From contig SEMN01000573.1 in the NCBI GenBank assembly GCA_005408345.1, positions 186,001 to 250,000 of the forward strand: DNA of 64,000 bases, written 5' to 3'. The DNA comes from Macquaria australasica (taxonomy: Eukaryota > Chordata > Actinopteri > Centrarchiformes > Percichthyidae). The position numbers were made by a program, and so were the translations under genes. Positions 40,111-54,060 of the stretch are shown here, piece by piece. Positions within the stretch are counted from its first letter, which is position 1, and every line of letters begins with the position of its first letter. The notes under the pieces were generated by a model. The model had not been told where the DNA came from. It worked only from the letters and a program-made list of their open reading frames with translations, and did no database searches.

Positions 40111-43100
40111 AAGAGGAATAAGTGCATTCACAACTGCTATTGGAAGTTTTATGAAAAACACTACTTTTCTTGCCAAATATTTTGTCATTCACATGTAACA
40201 TGCTGTGACATATTTATTGTTTTTATTGTTTTTTATCAAATAGTTTTTATATTGAGAATGAAAAGTCAAACGTCAAGGCATATGGTTTGTCCTTTTTGTC
40301 TCCCGGAAAGAAGGTAGTGTCATTTTGTAAAAGAGGAGGCAGCTGCATGAGATGGAAATCATACGTTATACTGTGTATATCATTGCATGGGTGTATGTGT
40401 GTGGGTGTGAATGCCCTTCTATACCTATGATTATGTTAATGTATTTGTGTGTGTCTCTGTGCTTGTATATGCTGTGCTTCCTGTGTGCCACTAAAATAAT
40501 GATACGGCACTACATGACGCCTTCAAAATTGTGGGTAAAACTAGGCATTAACCTCTTGAGTCCGACCAAAGACGTGAACCTCAAGGCAAACTCTTCAGAT
40601 CAAAACTTTCCTCCTCTGATTTTTCTTCTCCCTGAAGATTGCAGGGAGTATGAGATTGCTTTCATTTACTATCATCTCACGGCACTGAATCCCCAAGAGC
40701 CCAATTTAGATTTCTTCATAAAGAAACCTTAGTTGTCTGCTGTTGTAGAGTTTAACTTTATTTAACAACTGCCTTCGTGCCAGAACAACCATTGGGGAAG
40801 TGGAAAGGGTACAGTGAGGCAGTTGGCATCCAGTTCATAAAACACACTTAATGTTCTGTATAATAGTGTACTATAAAACAGCACAGACCCAACATGAAAA
40901 GGTTTGATTATGATATAAAATATTATGAGCAGTGAGGTAGCTCTTTCATTTTGCTACATGAATACTGGCAACATCTTAACCTGGCTGATATCTTGCACTA
41001 CCTTAATGAGAAAGTACAGTATATGAAAACATGTTCAGACACTGTTTCATAACATGCAAGTGACTGAAATGAATGTTTCAAGCAAAATCGAAAGTTTTAT
41101 TTGATTTTTTCTTTGGTTCATGCTAAAGGTGACCACAATCCTCCAAAGCATGCATGCATACTCTCCACAAAGGACAGATAACCGCTTGCTGAATTGTTTT
41201 GTAACAGTACACTGGGGCATTGTGCTACACACACACACCCTCACACACATTCACAGACAGTAAAGTATTTGCAAATGGGCCATGATGCTCACAGACATCA
41301 ATAAATAGTAAGCCATCTGCATTTTATATAGTATAATATAATTTTATATAGCCTCATCTCAGCTCAGACCTATGCAGAAGCAGGTCTCTGTTGCCATACC
41401 TGTGAAGCCAGACTAAAATGTCATCGCCTCAGGATTACCAGTGCCTGAGCTGGGCGTCGGCTTGCTCTGCTCGGCCCTGCTGTGATCTCAGCTGGGATGA
41501 CACGCCGCACGAAAACCCACACACACAGGGTCACATATGCACATACTGTACAGCAGGCTATTTACAGACACAAACATGCAAATAAGAACATTTAAGAACT
41601 GTTATTCCTCTTTTATTGAGGTTTTCAGGATTAAAAATATTCAGGATGAAAATAGGTTGTGTGACCTGTACCTTTTTCCCCAAACCTTGGAAAAGAAGGC
41701 AAGATGAACTACATCATTTGCTTTACTTCTCTGTAAGTTAGCTTACGCTTTATTCATTAGATTTTTGAAGTTTGCTGTACAGAGAGTCTAAAAAATCTGA
41801 TTATGTAAGTTATGTTATTTGGTATTCATTATTTTTTAACTTTTTGGTGTCATTTAAAAATGTGTGCACTGCATTCTGGATCTGGTGTATATTCATTTAT
41901 GGTGTTTTGTAAGCCCAAGCAGGCCGTGCATATTCGTGCACACCCAAACTCACATGGAATCTGCAACTCCAAAACACACACCTCACACACAAACAAACCT
42001 TGTCCTCACCTGCAGCTGCATTGGTCTTGACTGGCTGGAACTGTCATAGCAGCGGCTGTGTTGTCGCTCTCCAGGGAGACACTATTAATTGGTCATTTGT
42101 TTTTTCACCTGTCTGGGGGCATTATGTAACTTCAACAAATGGGCAACAAGGTCACAACATCTCACGTGGGGGCAAACATGAGTCCCTAATTTACCTGCTG
42201 TTAGCAGGACAGGCCTGCTGGTGAGATTATGAAACAGTTTATTTGCGGTGTTTGTGGTTCATTTATAAAGGTGTAATTATGTGTTCAAGTGCTAACATTA
42301 CAACATCATAAAACCAGATAAGTGTGCGTGCATGTGTTTTTATGTGTGTATAGTGGATGTACATAATGCATTCATGTTCTGCATGCATTACTCATAAGAT
42401 AAACTCTGAGACACACACACAAAGTCAATAGTAAAGGCAAACAGTATGAATATACTGCACTCGCCTCAAAGCTTCTTTGCAAACTACTAAAAAAGGTTTT
42501 TGAAAAAGCCCTGTGTGTATAACACTGCATGCTTTAAACAGTTACTCCCACAATCAATTAGATTAATGAGTACACCATTTCTCATACCTGTAGGTCGGTA
42601 GGTGAAGGGCCACTTACTCTGTGAAATGTCCTGTCCTTACACCCAGAGAAAAGGTAGACCACTGACTCTGCAGGAGCGTCTGCTCCATGTGGACTGGCCC
42701 ATGCCTCTGTGCACGTGAAAAAACCAGCACATAACGCCTCAGTGCCTCTTGCCCCTTCTGCCCCATCTGTCCTGAAGAAACTCAGAGTTAGACCGATTTA
42801 TTCAGCAGCCATTTCTTACATCAGCCAATCAGGTCGTCGACCCCACTATTAAAAAGGTTTCTCATTGAATATATGTATTTTTTTAAATATAACGTTATTT
42901 GAAATGTGGTAATATATCCTAAAGTTTTCTCCATGATTAATTAGATGTAGTAGGCCAAATTGTCTTCAAGAGCCATGCTAACCTTTAACCAAGTTAATCA
43001 TTTTGGGTAAACAGCTGGCGCTTTCAAACGCCCATATCAGTCAAAACGTCCTTGTTATTCCCTCCTCCTTCCCCATCTTCCACTAATCTTTGAAATACAC

Positions 43101-44334
43101 CCCTGACTCCCCTCTCTCTCCACTTCTGTCCTCTTCAACTAAGCACTTGTTTTGCAAATGTCCCTCTGCGGGAGGCTGGGGAAGGAGGTTGTGAGTTGTA
43201 GCCAGTCATAAAGCATTGTGAATGGGTGAGCAGCTTGTACCAGACACATACAGGGTTGTTAGCTGTCTGGATCCCAGGACTTAATCCATGCGCTGGTAGG
43301 AGTTAATAAGGGTTTAGAGGCGGGAGACTGTCCATTTTAGCAGAGCTTGAATGTCCTGGTAAGGTTGATGTGGCATTTCAGGAATGTCTTTCTGCAGTGA
43401 AACACGTGTGTCTACACCTGCATGGGTATGCACATGTACCGCATGCTGCACATCAACCTGCGCTCAAATGTGAATGTCCATGGACACGTGTGTGTTAACA
43501 CAACTGCCAATACTGTGGCCACAGAAAATACTCTTATAGCCTACTTCATGATGATTATCCCTTACACTCACAACACATTCACTTAAAACTCTTTTCTTTT
43601 GGTAAACAGGTAAAGTATAAGTACAAAAACACATTGGTTTCCTGACAGATAATAATAGGCTCAGTGGAGGAAAAGGTTCTTCACGTCCACATCCATTATA
43701 TTTTCCTATTAGGTCACCTCATCATGCATCATCACTTTTGTAGTATATCGCAGCCCCATCCCATCTCAGGCCTCCATCCTGAGTGAGCATCTCACAGAGA
43801 GGTGAGAAAAGGTGAGTGTAGGTTTCCATTTTCCTACCCCAATAAAACTGTCCTGCCAGTAAATCTCTAGCGGGTGTAACCATCCTGCCCCGGGTATCCG
43901 ATCACCCATCCCTGAGGACAGGAAGTCAGGTGTCATCTCTGCCAATACGCCAGCATTAGCAGGAAAAGGCTTGGGCATAGCACTGGAAACAACTCCTTCC
44001 TGAGTCATACAGATATTGTGCGCACGGATGCAAGTGTTGACACAATCAAACAGAGTGTACCCCCACAAATGCATACTGTACACACATCCACACACACACA
44101 CACATGCACGCAGCAGCATGGATCTACTAATCTGATCAGCAGGAATATGACTCAGTCAATCTACCTGCTCAGCTCCCCAGGGCCTGGCTGGGAAATGCAA
44201 TGCGTCACACAGTTAGAAACCTTTGCATTTTCCTCCAGTGAAGGCTGCTTGGCTGTAAACACTGACTATACAGCACAAAATATGAGCTACCTTGTGGAAG
44301 ATTTATGTCCCGGTTCAGAGATTTGCTTTTTATG
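40107..44334. other. unique non-coding sequence
   Basis: About 4.2 kb. The plus frame 40352-40735 was examined: its second half has a mixed, protein-like composition, but no family, splice sites or start context support it. Microsatellite fragments (ACAC) occur near 41227-41250 and 42412-42420. No transposon was identified. Confidence 0.45.
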
Positions 44335-44677
44335 ACATTTTTACGGTGGCCCTGACAGCTCAACGCACTGCAACTTACAGACAAAACATAAGCAAATTAA
44401 GAAAACATCTTCACCAATTTGACAACACGTGCAGCATTTAGAAAAAGTAAGTAGCACAGATGACAACTTTTTATTGTCCCCTGGAAACAGTTTCCATTGT
44501 CGGCTGTGCTACTTGCAGCGTTTCTGTATTTGGTTGTGTTTTGAGTATTTGGTTGTGTTTTGAGTATTTGGTTGTGTTTTCTATGTTTGCAGTGTGTTTC
44601 TTAATTTGCTTGTGTTTTGTCTATTTGAATTTGTTACGTTGTAGTACGTTGAGTTCTCAGGGCCGCCGTACATTTTG
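44335..44677. mobile_element. nested-hairpin MITE with 32-bp TIRs and near-perfect 8-bp TSD
   Basis: The left arm 44343-44374 begins ACGGTGGCCCTGA. The right arm 44638-44669 is its inverted copy with 27 of 32 positions matching. Inside, AAGCAAATTAAGAAAAC (left, about 44390) pairs with its complement near 44597-44615, and AAGTAGCACAG (44449-44459) pairs exactly with CTGTGCTACTT (44504-44514). Most of the 327-bp element can thus fold on itself. Flanks ACATTTTT and ACATTTTG give a 7 of 8 target duplication, which suits hAT. A 19-bp unit (TATTTGGTTGTGTTTTGAG) is repeated three times at 44527-44580. Confidence 0.82.
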
Positions 44678-47372
44678 GTCCAATGGAACAATGTTCAAGA
44701 CAATGACATTTGTGGAACAGTTTGGGTTTCATGTAGGTTCAACACATTTTAATTTCTTCACTCTTACGTTCTTGGGATACATGCTGACCTGTGATGGGTG
44801 GTGACAGGAGAAAGTGCAAAAAATTGGGGAAAAAAACTTTTATCTTGTTGTTTCACACCATTAAAATATTTGGATTCTTCAGTTGTGTTGTTGGTGATGG
44901 AGGAATATGGTGACGTAAATAGGATAAACCATGTGCTCATTCCACTGCCTGGCTGTTGTTGCTTCATGTCTGTCACACCTTATCATTCAGCATGAGTGTT
45001 GGTGATGCATGATTTTAAGCCTGTTCTATGGTTGCTATTATTCTAGTTCAGAAGACTTTTTAAGAATAAGAAGTCATAAATGTACTGTAATTTGTACTGT
45101 AACTGCGCTTGTGCCCCTCAGTCATCTAGTGTGTGTACAGTAGCTGTCTGATATTTATACTGCTATCAATAAATCTGGCCTATTCCAGGAAGTGAGAGGG
45201 CAGGGCTCACTTATTGTTTCCTGTATGAAAGAACATTTGTTTCTTCTGTGGAGAGCTCAGTGGCATTACGATATTATTAAATTACACATTTCTTGTGTTG
45301 GCTAAAATGATGACTATATTTCTATAACGTCAAAATGTAGATCTGTGTGTTGAACAGTAATCAGCAGATTTGGATGCGAGCATTTTTCTTTAAATGTGCT
45401 GTAGTTCCCTTTACCAGCCACCATTGGTGCTGTATGTGAGAAATTGAGACTTACACTGTAAGATCAGAGAGAGACTGAGAGAGAGAAAGAGTTTTTAGTG
45501 CATGAATTTTGGAACCATAATCAGAAGTTAGTGTTACCTTCTCAGGCTACACTGTTGAAACACACCGATAGCTGAGAGATGATCTCATACCTAATTAAAG
45601 AGAAGACTTGGCATTCTATCAGAAGGTGTTGTTGCCCTCGGGATGTATTTTTCTCACAATATTGTGGTTTTCACGACCATTACACACGTCACATTGCTTA
45701 ATGCCTTTAAACTGTTCCTCAGAAACTGTACACTTCCTGCATATTAGGTTGGCTAGTGTATTATATTCGAGACTCACCTGAATTTCCAAGCAGGTGATGG
45801 TGTTTTGTGTGAAAATCAACCAATGCACTGACATCAAGCATACATTTCATTTCATTTTACATTATTAACCCAGTTAGCTAACAACATTATCAGACTGAAT
45901 AACATTGAGGTGAAAAAAGACCGAATATCAGCTCATCTACTCGCCTGATTTGTGGAAAAGCCTCTGATCACAGAGGCAATCAAAGCAATATGTGGAGAAT
46001 TATTGTTTGATTGTAATTATATTAATTTATTTATGGCAAGCATTAATATGGACCTCTGCACTGCAACTGAGAATGGCACTCAGGAGAATGGCAGCAATGA
46101 AAAAGTGAATTAAAAACATTTCAAAATTGTGCACAATATGTGGGGATTAAAGAACAAAGAGGTATTTTGTGAATCTCTTCTGTTAAACATTTTGTTCCTG
46201 TAGCCTCTAAATTCATCAAGAGTAACCTCTTCTTTCGAACAAAGGCTAAACAAAAGAACACAGGCGGAAAAACAGCACATCTACCACCCTATTTTAGTTG
46301 GATATAATTAACAGGCACAGCCTTGCTTCCCTGGAAGTCAGCTATTAATCACACAAGAAATAGTTGCCACAGGAAACAGGCCTCACCCCTCCCCCCACCC
46401 CCCACCCCCCCGGTAGAGCTCCAATATCATCTCTCTTTTTGGCTGAATTTACTCTCATTAGTCTTGATCTGCTGATTGCTGCACCCCAACTGGCACCGAC
46501 CCTCTCCTCACGTCTCAGGTACCGCACCTTAACCAGCCATATTTCCAAAGAAGAACAAAACAGAACACTGTATCAGCAATGACCTAGACACGTCAAACGA
46601 GTTGAAACAATAGCTGCAGCAACACTGGCACAGTCACGTTCATACTCCAAGAACAAGTCAGCCCTTACAAGGAAGTCTTCCGCCTTGTGTGTGTGAGAGA
46701 GAGTTTATATCGTTGAACTCACTGTCCGACCTGTCAGCATTAGGTTCCGGATGGTTGCTGAACATGACTTTCTGCTCACCTGCAGTGCCTGTGTAGGGAC
46801 ACGTGCATGGGGGAACACACACACACACAAACCAGAAAGCCCAAGGACACTGGCACGATCGTCGTATGCAAGCACATAAACATGAATACAGAATACATTC
46901 ATACAATATTCTAGAGAAACGCACACCCACACACATGCCTACACACATCTGGCTCCACACCTTTACTTAATGGTGACACCCAGACCTTGGCCCACATAGC
47001 TTGGCACAGGACCAAAGGTGCCGGAGAGGATCCAACGACCAATTTATAGTCAGTGTTCTCAGCAGTGGGTAACTTTAGGTATTGCATGTTTCTAACCTTG
47101 GAATCAGGCCAAACTACAGAAATGTATTTTACAGAGTCAAAAATGCATTTTTTTTCTATCTATCAAGACAGGATTCTTTATATATATCACTCTTTCTAAG
47201 TGCTTTGTCGATAGATCATGTAAACCATTCCAAGTGGCCTCCATGCTGCAGCTAACATTGCCTAACTGAATTAACTAGAGTACATTTACTTAAGCATGAC
47301 CACTGAAGGCTGCATAACTCAAGGCTTCCCACTTTGATTAACCTCACTTAAGCCCATACCATGTCTCTCACA

Positions 47373-47374
<2 letters not shown>
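44678..47374. other. unique non-coding sequence
   Basis: No exon was supported. A C-rich run (about 46389-46411, CCCCCCACCCCCC type) and ACAC fragments near 46815-46830 and 46920-46935 are present. Confidence 0.5.

Positions 47375-47402
<28 letters not shown>
47375..47402. repeat. (GT)14 microsatellite
   Basis: A pure GT tract of 28 bp. Confidence 0.97.
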
Positions 47403-47406
<4 letters not shown>

Positions 47407-47925
47407 TATTCTTATAGAGCCTACTAGTGGACACAATGCTACTTAACTTTTGTTGCATTGCATTCATTGCATTTGTTGCAAATTTGACACTTTGGATGCA
47501 GGAAATCTCTTCAAACTTCTCCAAACTAATACCTACTCCTGCAGAACTGGACATTTAATATAAACTATTTTATCTTGTATCCCTGGCATTCACAAGTGTG
47601 CTATTTATCTGGCTGATTAAACATTAACTTTGGCAATCCCCCCAAGTGAACACATTAAATACTTTTCTCATCTAGCGTGAGTTAAACGTTCTGGTAGTTC
47701 TGCCGCAAACGTTATGAGACACTGGGCTCGAGTCTGAGACTTCCGTTTCTTCCAAAGACATTCTGTTTCTTTTTGCTTCCCTCTGTATGTGAAGTGGCTG
47801 TGTGGGTGTTTTTCGCAGCCCTCTGGCTGGTTCCCTGCCAGTGACCGTACTTTGAACCAGCAGCAGCTGGGGCGTGAGCACAGCCAAAGATAGATGACTA
47901 GCTACAGCAGAGAACCAAAGACCAG

Positions 47926-47926
<1 letters not shown>
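47403..47926. other. unique non-coding sequence
   Basis: Nothing was recognised. Confidence 0.5.

Positions 47927-47958
<32 letters not shown>
47927..47958. repeat. (CT)16 microsatellite
   Basis: A pure CT tract of 32 bp followed by CT/GT-rich sequence. Confidence 0.97.
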
Positions 47959-47962
<4 letters not shown>

Positions 47963-50900
47963 GTTTCTGTCTGTCTCTCAACCCTCACCCTTCCCTCTAT
48001 GCCTTCCTCTCTTCCACTTCCCACGTCACTGAGCACGCTCTATCAAAAATGTACCAAAAAATAAATAAATAAAGACAACGCCTTCCTCCTTCCAGCAGGT
48101 TTTGCGCTCACAGACCCACCGACCACCAAAACACATTTTCTCTTGACCTAATTTTGCAGTTTTAAGCCGATGTCCATCCCAGACACTAATAAGTCACCTC
48201 TGTCAAAACTTGTCAATCATACTCTTCAGAATTTCCTTTAAATGTCTCACTAAAACATTCATGTTGTGGTTTTTCTTTGCAAGGAGTGACTCACTGGTTC
48301 CTCAGACACTCAGCTTATGGACACCTTCTTATATTTCCAAAGAGGAGAGGTGTTCTTTTCAGCCGACAGGGTGGCCTCTGTATATAATGTTGGTGTTGGA
48401 AATGTTTGGATATTCTCTGTCCCACCTCTTTTTTTTTCTCCTTCTTCTTCCCTCTGCTCTGCCTACTCTCCTTTTCCCATTCATTGCTGCTTTATTGTCA
48501 GTCTCAGGACTCAATCCACTGTTTTTTCTGGGTATAAAGAGAGGCAGTGGTGATAAAATCCTTTAGAGTACAAACAGGAACAATATAAAGCAAAAAACAA
48601 TCGCTAACAATAGAGCGGAAGCATTCAAACTATAATTATAGAAGGTGTCGTATCATGTTTCTACCTGTTTTTGTTTTATAAAGCATGTGACTGTTGTTGT
48701 TGTTGTTTCTCCCGTGGTCTTGTTCTAATAATAGCTGTTGCCTCTACCCCTAAATAAAATGGTCACTAATGAACTGCAGATTTCCTCTTTTCCCACTGCC
48801 AGTTTTGTGCTTTAAATCTTGCTGAGTCTGACACAAGGAGGGCTTGCAGCTATATACAGCTGCATTTGCCATTTATTTAAGGAGTAGTAGAAGTGAATGC
48901 ACATTCTTGACCAATGATTGTTAATCTGAGATGTTACAGGCTTTCTGTTTTGCTAATTAGAGACAGGCTATGCTGAAAGAATAGAGGTCCCACCAGTGGA
49001 TCAAAGCCCTTTTGATCCAAGTGATAACGGATGGAAGTGGTGGAATTGCTTTGATACTCATAGGGTTGTTTATTTCACAGCTCTGTTAAGAATCTTTAAG
49101 GCTCGCTTTCAGGGAGCTCGCCGATTGTTAAGTTTTCTCTTGAAAGCTTTGACTGGCAAAGAAAACATAACACACAAACTGCTAAACTGTGTCTTTGGAC
49201 CATCCCACTCAAACAGTTATTGGCTTTTTCATATTATGACATATCATCCCACTAATCCCACTATTATGGGAATAAAGCTTCAGAAGACAGACACAAACTG
49301 ATAGATGTAACAGATGTTTGTGTCTTTAGGGATTTAGTTCTTGCTTCATGGTAGTTTCTCCAATCATCATTAATCTTGTTACACATGCACACACCAGACT
49401 GTACTATATGCATATATGTCGAGCCAGATTTAAAATACCAGCTATCTCAAAATCTGGTTTCTAGAAATATTCTGAACTTTGCTGTTTTGTGTTTGGGGAC
49501 AGACCTTAAAGTTAGCGTTTCATAATTCAGTTTCCTGTTGGAGTCTTCATGCTACAGACCTGAAGCTTAGCACAGCATAGTGTGTGTATTTTTAGCTGTA
49601 TAAGTATTACTATATGTCTGCACATACAGTATGTACGTTATTAGATAAATATATATTTGATACATACTGTACATTTCACAGATGCAGCAAATCACTTTGA
49701 GGAGTCCGAGCTTCATGTGAAACTGTCTGGTTGTTAGACACCAGTGACTGGCATTGATCCCAGAGAATCCATTTAGTGCATTTAGTACTCTCTGTGGGAT
49801 GGAATCACATTTCACAGCTAATTCAAAGCTAAGATGAAGGGAACTGTGCCTGCTTCTTTACGTGTATAAGTAAGGCTTAATTTACCACTTGATCAGCTGT
49901 TGACTGCACACACTGGTGGAGAATCAGCTAATTCAAACATTCAGTCTTTTTTTATTAACTGACATTTTCTTTGAATAAGTTTAGTTAAACCTCAAAAAAG
50001 AAAAAAAATGCTTTGAAGTGAACTCTGGCCTATATGTGAACACAATTAAAACAACACAGATATATGAGGCTAACTTGAGCACACACAGTTGGTGAGAGGT
50101 AAAATAATTGAAAGCATACAGTGCTTTTCCCACATGAGCCAATTTTAGGTCTCCACTCACTGTTTTTGCTCCCGGCACTAATGTGACGTATAACTTTGTA
50201 ATTTTCATGACCATCTTCTCAAGCAGAAAAACAAGGTAATTCTTTTAGGGTGTGGGTGAGTCCCATCATGAGTGTATGCGTCCCCCTCCTCTAAAATAAG
50301 GGAGTTAACCCTAGCAAAGGATGTGAGTTCATGTGTTTGTTCATGATTTGAAACACCCCCACCTGTGCTGGGGAAAAAAACAGCACTATTTATGTAGTGA
50401 AGCATCCATTCATGATTTTGGTAATGGGATTGGGACTGGTCCAGCTCTTGTTTTGGCAGCTAGCAACCGTCTGTCAAGGGCCGGACATTTTACCTGCCAG
50501 GTTGTCATGTCAAGCAGGAACTCTGGAACCCTGGACTGGCTTCACAGAGAGAGACACAGGCCATCTTGTTAAATGAAGCCAAAAGGAAATATAATTGGAA
50601 AATAAAGCACTTGATCATGTTTCACTGCCTGACTGGACAGGAATCAATAACTTTTTTTTTTCTAATGTCAGTCACATAAAAATGGTACTTCACTGACTGT
50701 AATTGTATTGTATTGTATAGTTGTATTTTTGCATATAATATGCAATTACAATATACCCAATGCTCTAATAATTATATTCTAAACTAGTTGCAAACTTGTG
50801 TTATGTGTGCATGTGCTTCTATGTGTGCCCATGGTGGCTTTATTGAATCCTTTCATTCTATTTTCAGACACATGGATTTACAGGCTGTTGGGTTTGACCC

Positions 50901-52671
50901 ACATTTTCAGTCACTGCTTGTCTCTCAAACAGTACGCTACAGTACGCGTCCTAGAGTCCAAGCTGCTATCCTGGTGTCACTTCTAACATCTCTGTGCAGT
51001 TAATCCTGGTGCCCTAGCATCAGACCTCTTTAGGCTAACTGCACTCTTGTCCCACTAGAGCATCAAAACCACTGTGCTTAGCGCTCAGTCATTTTCCTTT
51101 TCCATATTAAAAAAGCACAATTATATATGTCTGCCTACCGGTGGAATGATGGAAATTAGAGCCCTAAAATAGAAGCACATGAGTCTGAGAATTGGCTGAC
51201 TCAGATAGTGGGGAAAAGTTGAGGTTGAGGCCAGGAAAGGGCCATTTTGTCGAGGTGAGGTCATCACTGGAAAAAGAAATTATGGGGCCCCCAACCCTCT
51301 TGGTACACTAATAATGGGTACCTCTTCCCTTCCCTAAAGGAAAACAAACATTAACAGGGCTGCAGATGAGAATCATTGTAATGAGAAAGAGAAAAGACTT
51401 CTTGTGCCTATATGGCTTTGGCCTACAATGGCTTACTTTATTTTTTTCCATTTTTATCATAGTTTGAAAGGTTTTTGTATTTTTAAAATAAATGTCTTTT
51501 TGCTAAAAGATCCTTGTGTGACATAACATGTAAGTAATGGTTAAGTAGTAGTAAGAGTAAACAAACACGTAAAAGAAGATTTTGTGAAGTTGGTCACTAA
51601 TTTGAGTCTAAAACCAAACATGGAGGTGGATTCCTCTGAGAGGCAGAGCAGCAAAGTTGAAACAAACAGCTTATCAACTAACATCCACTCTGCGTGTTTA
51701 GGTTGACTGACTCGCCTTGAACCCCTGCACCTTGGGTGACGATGAAATGGGTCATTTTGGTTGTGAGGGGTGGAGCAGGAGGGTGAGTAGATGAATGAAA
51801 CTCTTGTATTACAACCTCTGCGTCAAGAGCATCATTGACAACCAGTAGTGTTGATGTTAACACCAAATATAGAAGCGGTACACGACGTAATGCACCCGCT
51901 TTAGAAATTGATGCGTGAGCTTACCACTGTGACGGCAGGGTGGTATGACACTTTCGAGGGCCAATCATTTTGTACAGATTCTTTTTTTTCCTACCCAATA
52001 TGGCCAATGGTGCAAGAAGGGAAGGTCTGTGAAAACGATGATATCACTGCGCTGCTGTGTACTATCTCAGCAGTTCTCACCAACACAGTCAATGGTTAAA
52101 GGAGGAACTGTGTCGCTTTAGTAACCCACTCTGTTTCCTGCTAAATAAGTTGAATAAATCAGTTGATGACAATGTGCCATTACAGAGACAAAATACGTTG
52201 CTCATACAAGATGTGGCATTCCTCAAAACAATCAGCACAACACAAATAACATGAAATGTGATTATTATTTGGAGTCTTAATCATTTTTTTAACAAGAGCC
52301 GTCTTGTTTGCCTGCGGTTACTGTCCAGAAAGTCACACCATGTATAAAGTACAGTTTCACTTCACTTCCTCTTTTCACATCACTGTTTATGACAACCAAC
52401 AGTCGCTATAGCAACCACGTCACAACAATGCCAACAACAACAAACAAAAAAATGGTGCAATTGGGGGGAAATATCCTAACTCTCCAACCAGTGAAACTCT
52501 CACATCGAACAGAGTAGCTTCTTACTCAGTTGTTTGTGTCTCTTCAAGAAACAAAGGGGCAGTTTCCACTTGACGTTTTATAGGCCAGACAGCCCTCGCA
52601 GTTTTAAGAGTGGAGGGAAGGGAGGAAAGGTTGTCTGGGTCTGGCTCTCTTCCTGATGCTGACTCAGACCT
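47959..52671. other. long unique non-coding stretch
   Basis: About 4.7 kb. The frames at 48210-48566 and 48996-49301 were examined and resemble no known family. Pyrimidine-rich sequence lies at 48420-48485. No transposon ends were found. Confidence 0.45.
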
Positions 52672-52687
52672 GGGGGGGGGGGGGGGG
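52672..52687. repeat. poly-G tract (G16)
   Basis: Sixteen consecutive G followed by CTGGGGG; a G-quadruplex-prone and slippage-prone site. Confidence 0.96.
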
Positions 52688-52847
52688 CTGGGGGTTTCCC
52701 CAGTCTACCATCCATGTTGTTGTTTTTTCCCCCCTTTATGTTAATGTTACTTCTCTTCTGTCATTCTTTAACCGTTTCATCATTAGCCTTTCAGTTTCTA
52801 TTTTTCCCCTCCAACCCTCTGTGTCTCTCCCTTCTGCTTTCACTCAG

Positions 52848-52885
52848 AAGTGGGAGCCAACAGGGGTCTGTCCTTATAAGGCCAG
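52848..52885 (+). other. possible plus-strand microexon (38 bp)
   Basis: A long polypyrimidine tract (52799-52843) ends CACTCAG (AG at 52846-52847). Then 38 bp open in two of three frames lead to CCAG|GTAAGG (52885/52886), a near-consensus donor. Further acceptor/donor-like pairs follow at about 52940-52955 and 52980-53000. Microexons of this size occur in neuronal genes, but no family is recognisable from 12 codons. Confidence 0.28.
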
Positions 52886-53837
52886 GTAAGGGGTCTGGTG
52901 ACAATAGGCCTGCTGCTGCTGCTGTGCCTTGCCTCTCCCAGGGAGCTGAGCGGTAGGTGTTTCCCAACGCTCCCGCTGACAGACGCAGACGCAGAAGGAG
53001 GTAAACAGGAAGCAGATAAAAAAGCTCCTGAGCTCCTGGGGTTGACATCATCATCTGTTTTCCAACTCTTTTCTAAGGTTAAAGGTTTTGGAGATGTTTT
53101 GTCTGTTACAGCAGTCTGGAGGAAGGAGGAGGCTTGCAAAAAGTTGTCTCGCTCAGCAGAATGGGCCTGTGATTTTCAACACAGGATGATCTTATCCTTG
53201 TTTTTCTTTCTCTCTGTGTTTCTGTCACTCTGTTTGTCTTTGTAGCCCATACGATTGGCATCAAAACCTGTCTGGCAGTGTTAGTGATTCACATTACCAT
53301 CACTAGAATGTGTTCATACATGATGATGGCAGGTGAGACAATGCAGAATGATGTGTTTAACTTCACCCAGCAGAATATATTACTTGCTGTTTTACAAAAT
53401 GCGGATAAGCAGTTGATATGTCTAAATTTCTCAGAGATTTCCCAAATTTCCAGGCATTTTCAGGTTTCTCACTCTAGATTGGATGTTACCATTTTTGTCC
53501 AGCCTAGCTGTGCAAAGTTGCATTCCTGGGATTTTCATTAGGTGTCACGGGGCAAAACTGCCTTATAAATTCTTCCAGAATATTAACTCCAGGGCTTGAA
53601 GCTACATGTGTTAAAGGAGTTTGTTTCTCTCTGTCTCTGTCTCTTACCTTGTTTTAGAGGCAAAACTGAAAATGAAAGAGACTAACTCAAAGACTAAGCA
53701 CTGTCACGGAGAGAGTTTCTCTTTATATCGGGACTGGTTTCACTGATGCACATTTTAACTTGTCTGTGATTTGTTGAGTTTTGCCAAGTGTTTTAAAAAG
53801 AAAATGGCTAAAAATGACTGATTGACTTTTTATTGAC
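52886..53837. other. unique non-coding sequence
   Basis: A short run of GCT triplets lies near 52909-52922. No complete exon was supported. Confidence 0.5.
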
Positions 53838-54060
53838 TTTTTTATTTAACCTTTATTTAACCAGGTAAGTCCCATTCAGGTCAGAAACCTCTTTTACAAG
53901 AGAGACCTGGCCAGAACGGCACCATAAAAAGTTTCATATAGGACAACACCAGACACACAAATAAACAATACTTAAAACCAGGGCTAAGATAAGCAAATTA
54001 CAGAGAAAATGACAATAACAATACTAAGAAGGTGAGCTAAAAACAGAGACAATTAAACAT
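53838..54060 (+). repeat. teleost dispersed repeat ('TTTATTTAACC...AGACCTGGCCA' type)
   Basis: The sequence starts with two TTTATTTAACC phrases, then AGGTAAGTCCCATT, CCTCTTTTACAAGAGAGACC and TGGCC, then an A-rich stretch with many ACAATA/ACACA words. From memory this order is characteristic of an abundant fish repeat; the class was not verified. The 3' limit is approximate. Confidence 0.6.

Noticed and set aside
40352..40735. 126-codon plus frame downstream of the promoter candidate
   Set aside because: The second half looks protein-like, but no family, acceptor site or supporting exon could be named.
43766..44119. 117-codon minus frame with an acceptor/donor-like pair nearby
   Set aside because: The first third is microsatellite-derived, splice signals are on the opposite strand and no family was recognised.
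48210..48566. 118-codon plus frame with hydrophobic stretches
   Set aside because: Hydrophobicity comes from a pyrimidine-rich tract encoding Phe, Leu and Ser.
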